Assembly (NCBI GenBank): GCA_003532715.1 | Contig: DOEZ01000134.1 | Coordinates: 297 to 9,130 of the forward strand | Reading direction: 5' to 3' | Origin: Planctomycetaceae bacterium | GTDB lineage: Bacteria > Planctomycetota > Planctomycetia > Pirellulales > Thermoguttaceae | Length of the DNA: 8,834 nucleotides | Part shown: positions 5,436 to 8,834 of the stretch, piece by piece | Position numbering within the stretch: position 1 is the stretch's first letter | How the letters are laid out: each line of letters opens with the position of its first letter | The notes under the pieces: model-generated | What the model was told of the DNA's origin: nothing | What the model saw: the letters and a program-made list of their open reading frames with translations, nothing else | Database searches by the model: none | Translations under genes and position numbers: made by a program

Positions 5436-6848
5436 ATGCGAACAAGAACGCGTCTTGAATGGTTGCGATTCTCGGTCGCGGCCGCCGTGGCGGGCATGGT
5501 GTTGTGTTGTCTTTCGACGGCGTCGCTCGCCGAGCGACCGCCCAACGTCGTATTGATCATGGCCGACGACCTCGGATACGAATGTCTTGGGGCCAACGGC
5601 GGAACGTCGTACAAGACGCCCGTGCTCGACCGGTTGGCCGCCGAGGGGGCTCGATTCGAGCACTGCTACAGCCAGCCTCTTTGCACGCCGACGCGCGTGC
5701 AACTGATGACGGGCGTCTACAACGTGCGGAACTACGTGCGGTTCGGCTTGCTCGACCGCGAACAGACGACGTTTGCCCATCTGTTCAAGAAGGCGGGTTA
5801 CGCGACGTGCGTGGCCGGCAAGTGGCAACTCGGCTCCGAGCCAGACTCGGCGCAACACTTCGGCTTCGACGAGTCGTGCCTTTGGCAGCACACGCGGAGG
5901 AGAACGCGCGAAGGGGGATTCGACAGCCGCCATTCGAATCCTTCGATCGACGTCAACGGGCGCGAAGTCGATTATCGCGAGGGCGAGTACGGCCCCGACG
6001 TGGTCAGCGACTTCGCTTGCGACTTCATCGAGCGACATCGCGACAAGCCCTTCTTGCTCTATTATCCGATGATCCTGCCACATTGTCCGTTCGTGCCGAC
6101 GCCCGACTCGGCCGACTGGGACCCGAAGGATCCCGGCTCGAGACTCTACAAGGGCAAACCCAAGTATTTCGCCGATATGGTGGCCTATACGGATAAGATG
6201 GTCGGAAAGATCGTCGCGAAGCTCGAAGAAGTCGGCTTGTCCGAGCGCACGCTTGTCTTGTTCCTTGGCGACAACGGAACGGATCGGCCGATTGTCTCGA
6301 TGCTGAACGGACGCGAGGTCGCCGGCGGCAAGGGACAAACAACCGACGCGGGCACGCACGTCCCGATGATTGCCTATTGGCCGGGCACCATTTCGTCGGG
6401 CCAAGTCCGGACGGACCTGGTCGACACGACCGATTTTCTGCCGACGATCTGCGCGGCGGCCGGCGTCGAGGTTCCCGACGACTTGGCAATCGACGGTCGA
6501 GCAATCGACGGTCGGAGCTTTCTGCCGCAATTGCTCGGCAAGAAGGGCGATCCGCGGCCGTGGATCTACTGTTGGTACTCGAAGCAGGGCCAACCGGCCC
6601 AAGCCCGGCAATTCGCGCGAAACGAACGCTTCAAGCTCTACGCATCGGGCCGCCTTCATGATGTTGCGAACGACCCGTTGGAGCAGAACGACCTCTCGGG
6701 CAAGACGCTCGACGACGAGGCGGCTCGCGCCCGGGCGATGCTGCAAGATGTGCTCGATCAGTACAAGAATGCACGGCCCGAGCGGCTGCGCGGACGAAAC
6801 GGGCGGCTGGCGTCGCCATCCGATGCACCGCTTAGTATCCTCAAATAG
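5436..6848 (+). CDS. exported type I (formylglycine-dependent) sulfatase
   Basis: The 470-residue product is an alkaline-phosphatase-superfamily sulfatase that hydrolyses sulfate esters. A Sec signal peptide spans 1-32 (hydrophobic 13-29, cleavage after SLA), so it acts outside the cytoplasm. The mature protein begins with the metal-binding PNVVLIMADDLGY (D44, D45). C83 in CTPTR (83-87) matches CxPxR, the site converted to formylglycine by a maturase not encoded here. Other active-site candidates are K129 (GKW), H216 (LPHCPF), D279/N280 (GDNG), K299 (GGKG) and H308. Length and motif order are normal, so it looks functional. AAGGAG at 5425-5430, five bases before the ATG, supports the start. 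The esterase gene follows after 10 bases. The substrate cannot be read from the sequence; a polysaccharide sulfate ester is likely in planctomycetes. A 15-base tandem duplication lies near residues 351-360. Confidence 0.95.
   Translation: MRTRTRLEWLRFSVAAAVAGMVLCCLSTASLAERPPNVVLIMADDLGYECLGANGGTSYKTPVLDRLAAEGARFEHCYSQPLCTPTRVQLMTGVYNVRNYVRFGLLDREQTTFAHLFKKAGYATCVAGKWQLGSEPDSAQHFGFDESCLWQHTRRRTREGGFDSRHSNPSIDVNGREVDYREGEYGPDVVSDFACDFIERHRDKPFLLYYPMILPHCPFVPTPDSADWDPKDPGSRLYKGKPKYFADMVAYTDKMVGKIVAKLEEVGLSERTLVLFLGDNGTDRPIVSMLNGREVAGGKGQTTDAGTHVPMIAYWPGTISSGQVRTDLVDTTDFLPTICAAAGVEVPDDLAIDGRAIDGRSFLPQLLGKKGDPRPWIYCWYSKQGQPAQARQFARNERFKLYASGRLHDVANDPLEQNDLSGKTLDDEAARARAMLQDVLDQYKNARPERLRGRNGRLASPSDAPLSILK
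6486..6515 (+). repeat. in-frame 15-base tandem duplication in the sulfatase gene
   Basis: GCAATCGACGGTCG occurs at 6486-6499 and again at 6501-6514, a 14-base exact repeat with 15-base period. It encodes AIDGR twice in a row, directly before SFLPQLLG. Sulfatases usually carry one DGRS-type motif here, so this looks like a recent slip duplication that keeps the frame. Confidence 0.85.
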
Positions 6849-6858
6849 AGAATCCGTC

Positions 6859-7751
<893 letters not shown>

Positions 7752-7755
<4 letters not shown>

Positions 7756-7982
7756 CGCGGCCTCGCAACGTCTGTATTCTGTTCTCGTTTGCAGCGGCTA
7801 TTCCATTTCTTGCGGCTGGAAGTGTGATGATAGCTCTTGTGGGCGTTCCCTTTGGGTTGGTGCTCGTGTGGGGCGGGCTATACTGGTGCAATCTGCTTAC
7901 TACCGAGGTTCGGTTCCGATCTGCTATTGTCAGAGCCGTCAGGCCAAGGGAGCGACCAAACGGGTCGGGTGCCGTTAGGTGA
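7752..7982 (+). CDS. small two-helix membrane protein, unrecognised
   Basis: The 76-residue product was not recognised. It is hydrophobic over residues 7-49, probably two membrane helices (about 7-22 and 25-48) joined by AAGSVM, and ends in an Arg-rich tail (RFRSAIVRAVRPRERP). The proposed TTG start at 7752 overlaps the esterase stop in the sequence TTGA, and GGGGG lies at 7740-7744. An alternative ATG at 7716 overlaps the esterase by 40 bases and adds 12 residues. The close overlap suggests translational coupling to the sulfatase-esterase unit, though the base composition is less GC-rich than in those genes. Function unknown; the inner membrane is the likely location. That it is a real gene is probable, not certain. 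Confidence 0.5.
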
Positions 7983-8036
7983 ACGTCATTCAAAATCGTT
8001 CCGCGCCGTTATCGCGTCACCTGAAGGGATAGTCAA

Positions 8037-8306
8037 GTGAAATCCGGATACCGTTTGGGCTTGAGTGTCTTCGTGGCGATGTTGGGGGTTGGTTGCATAC
8101 ACCTCGGAACTCACATCGCGGTTCATCTATATCACAGAGAGACTGGTTGGGTTGTCACAGTCTTCTGGCTCGCGCTCGCTCTCCTTGGCATGTTCTTGAT
8201 AATAATGCCTCTTGGTCTCTATAGTGCTTGGCGATTCAATCAGGAACATGAAGAGAGAACGAATGCGAGTCTTCAGAAGAGGAACGACCGGGGTCGGGAG
8301 TCGTGA
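8037..8306 (+). CDS. small two-helix membrane protein, unrecognised
   Basis: The 89-residue product was not recognised. It has two clear hydrophobic stretches, about 7-31 (LSVFVAMLGVGCIHLG) and 37-66 (VVTVFWLALALLGMFLIIMPLGL), and a charged C-terminal tail (NQEHEERTNASLQKRNDRGRES) that should lie in the cytoplasm. The GTG start is supported by GAAGGGA at 8023-8029, seven bases upstream. C20 sits in VGC within the first helix, but the N-terminus is not a good lipoprotein signal. The gene follows the preceding small membrane gene after 54 bases and precedes the next after 27. The DNA here is visibly more A/T-rich than the rest of the window. Confidence 0.65.
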   Translation: MKSGYRLGLSVFVAMLGVGCIHLGTHIAVHLYHRETGWVVTVFWLALALLGMFLIIMPLGLYSAWRFNQEHEERTNASLQKRNDRGRES

Positions 8307-8333
8307 ATCAAAGGTCAAGGAGTTCAGAACGAA

Positions 8334-8693
8334 ATGGCACGCTCAAACGACGCGACGCCACCGGCGAAGCGTGTCTTTCACGCCACGGCCATTGCCCTAT
8401 TACTAGGGGCCGTCGCGACAGCTTTCATCCAGAAGCAATACGAAGGCGCTGTTGCCGTGGCGGCGGCAAGGCGGGTGGCCCTCGGCATACGGACAACCGA
8501 CGAACACCAGGACGAAGCACGGCGTCTGATCCGCGTCGCGCAGGTTTGGGAAATCGTGGGATTTGCCCTCGTCGCGCCGGCGCTCTTGTCATGGGGCATC
8601 GCCATTCGCCGTCGCGAGAAGCACCGCTGGGCATGGCCGGGCGTGGTGGTGCTTCTGTTTCTCTATGTTTGGCTGAAACTGCTGATGGTGTAG
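8334..8693 (+). CDS. small three-helix membrane protein, unrecognised
   Basis: The 119-residue product was not recognised. Hydrophobic segments lie at about 15-33 (FHATAIALLLGAVATAFIQ), 72-91 (WEIVGFALVAPALLSWGIAI) and 100-118 (AWPGVVVLLFLYVWLKLLM). An amphipathic Arg/Glu-rich stretch joins the first two (about 35-70), and RRREKHR follows the second. This predicts an inner-membrane protein with three helices. AAGGAG at 8317-8322 lies 11 bases before the ATG, slightly far but acceptable. Composition returns toward the GC-rich norm of the window. The third of three tandem small membrane genes, it may share a transcript with them. No function is proposed. Confidence 0.7.
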   Translation: MARSNDATPPAKRVFHATAIALLLGAVATAFIQKQYEGAVAVAAARRVALGIRTTDEHQDEARRLIRVAQVWEIVGFALVAPALLSWGIAIRRREKHRWAWPGVVVLLFLYVWLKLLMV

Positions 8694-8834
8694 CCCGTTT
8701 GCATCGCCCCGCAAGTTGAGGAATCAATCGCGTTTTCGGCTGGATCCTTCACCACCCCACGCTGCCATTGCGGAGAGGTGCTGGAAGGACACGTAACCGT
8801 TCACGGGCCGCCAAAGTCGCCTTTCGCTCCGCGA
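8694..8834. other. non-coding tail ending in a partial inverted repeat
   Basis: No gene or terminator was recognised in these 141 bases. The final bases TCGC-TCC-GCGA (8824-8834) form a 4-bp inverted repeat that is cut by the window edge. The preceding CTTTCGC suggests that it would extend to a longer arm ending in GCGAAAG. From memory, similar CTTTCGCTCCGCGAAAG elements are scattered in planctomycete genomes; this cannot be checked here. Confidence 0.35.

Noticed and set aside
4489..5556. 355-residue plus-strand open frame, opposite the sigma factor
   Set aside because: The sigma factor on the minus strand has unmistakable region 2 and region 4 motifs; the plus-strand translation has none.
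7977..8022. AGGTGA ... TCACCT inverted repeat between the first two small membrane genes
   Set aside because: The stem is only six bases with a loop of about 30; too weak to call a terminator or operator.
7974..8036. GTTAGGT after the first small membrane gene as an integron attC core site, which would make the small genes cassettes
   Set aside because: The matching RYYYAAC partner and the imperfect palindrome of an attC site are missing on either side, and one seven-base match is expected by chance.

Overview
The window looks like chromosomal DNA from a GC-rich member of the Planctomycetota, probably Pirellulales-like. This is inferred from gene style: an ECF sigma factor paired with a very long, Ala/Pro-rich membrane anti-sigma factor; an exported type I sulfatase followed by an exported alpha/beta-hydrolase; possible TTG starts; and short dispersed-looking inverted repeats. 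No rRNA, tRNA, CRISPR array, transposase or phage gene was seen.

Left part (1-2314): a divergent locus that looks like sugar catabolism. On the minus strand is the N-terminal part of a malate/L-lactate dehydrogenase-family (Ldh_2) oxidoreductase, cut by the window edge. On the plus strand, a short-chain dehydrogenase resembling the HSD17B14 / L-fucose dehydrogenase type is followed after 27 bases by an amidohydrolase-fold lactonase (COG3618, L-fucono-1,5-lactonase type). The best reading is the first two steps of oxidative L-fucose (or a related sugar) breakdown: sugar to lactone to aldonate. The Ldh_2 enzyme may act on a later product such as L-lactate. The intergenic region has overlapping back-to-back promoter-like boxes, a perfect 12-bp palindrome that could be a shared operator, and a run of nine G.

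Middle part (2571-5076, minus strand): an ECF RNA polymerase sigma factor and, 16 bases downstream, its probable cognate anti-sigma factor. The latter has an N-terminal anti-sigma domain without zinc-ligand cysteines, one membrane helix and about 510 residues outside the membrane. The gene ends convergently with the lactonase gene; a purine-rich inverted repeat lies between them.

Right part (5436-8693, plus strand): an exported formylglycine-type sulfatase and an exported BD-FAE/acetylxylan-esterase-like hydrolase form a two-gene unit. Together they could remove sulfate and acyl groups from polysaccharides. Next to the fucose-type genes this is consistent with use of sulfated fucose-containing glycans, but the link is circumstantial. 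Three small, unrecognised membrane-protein genes follow, the first two in visibly less GC-rich DNA. The last 141 bases hold no gene and end inside what looks like an inverted repeat.
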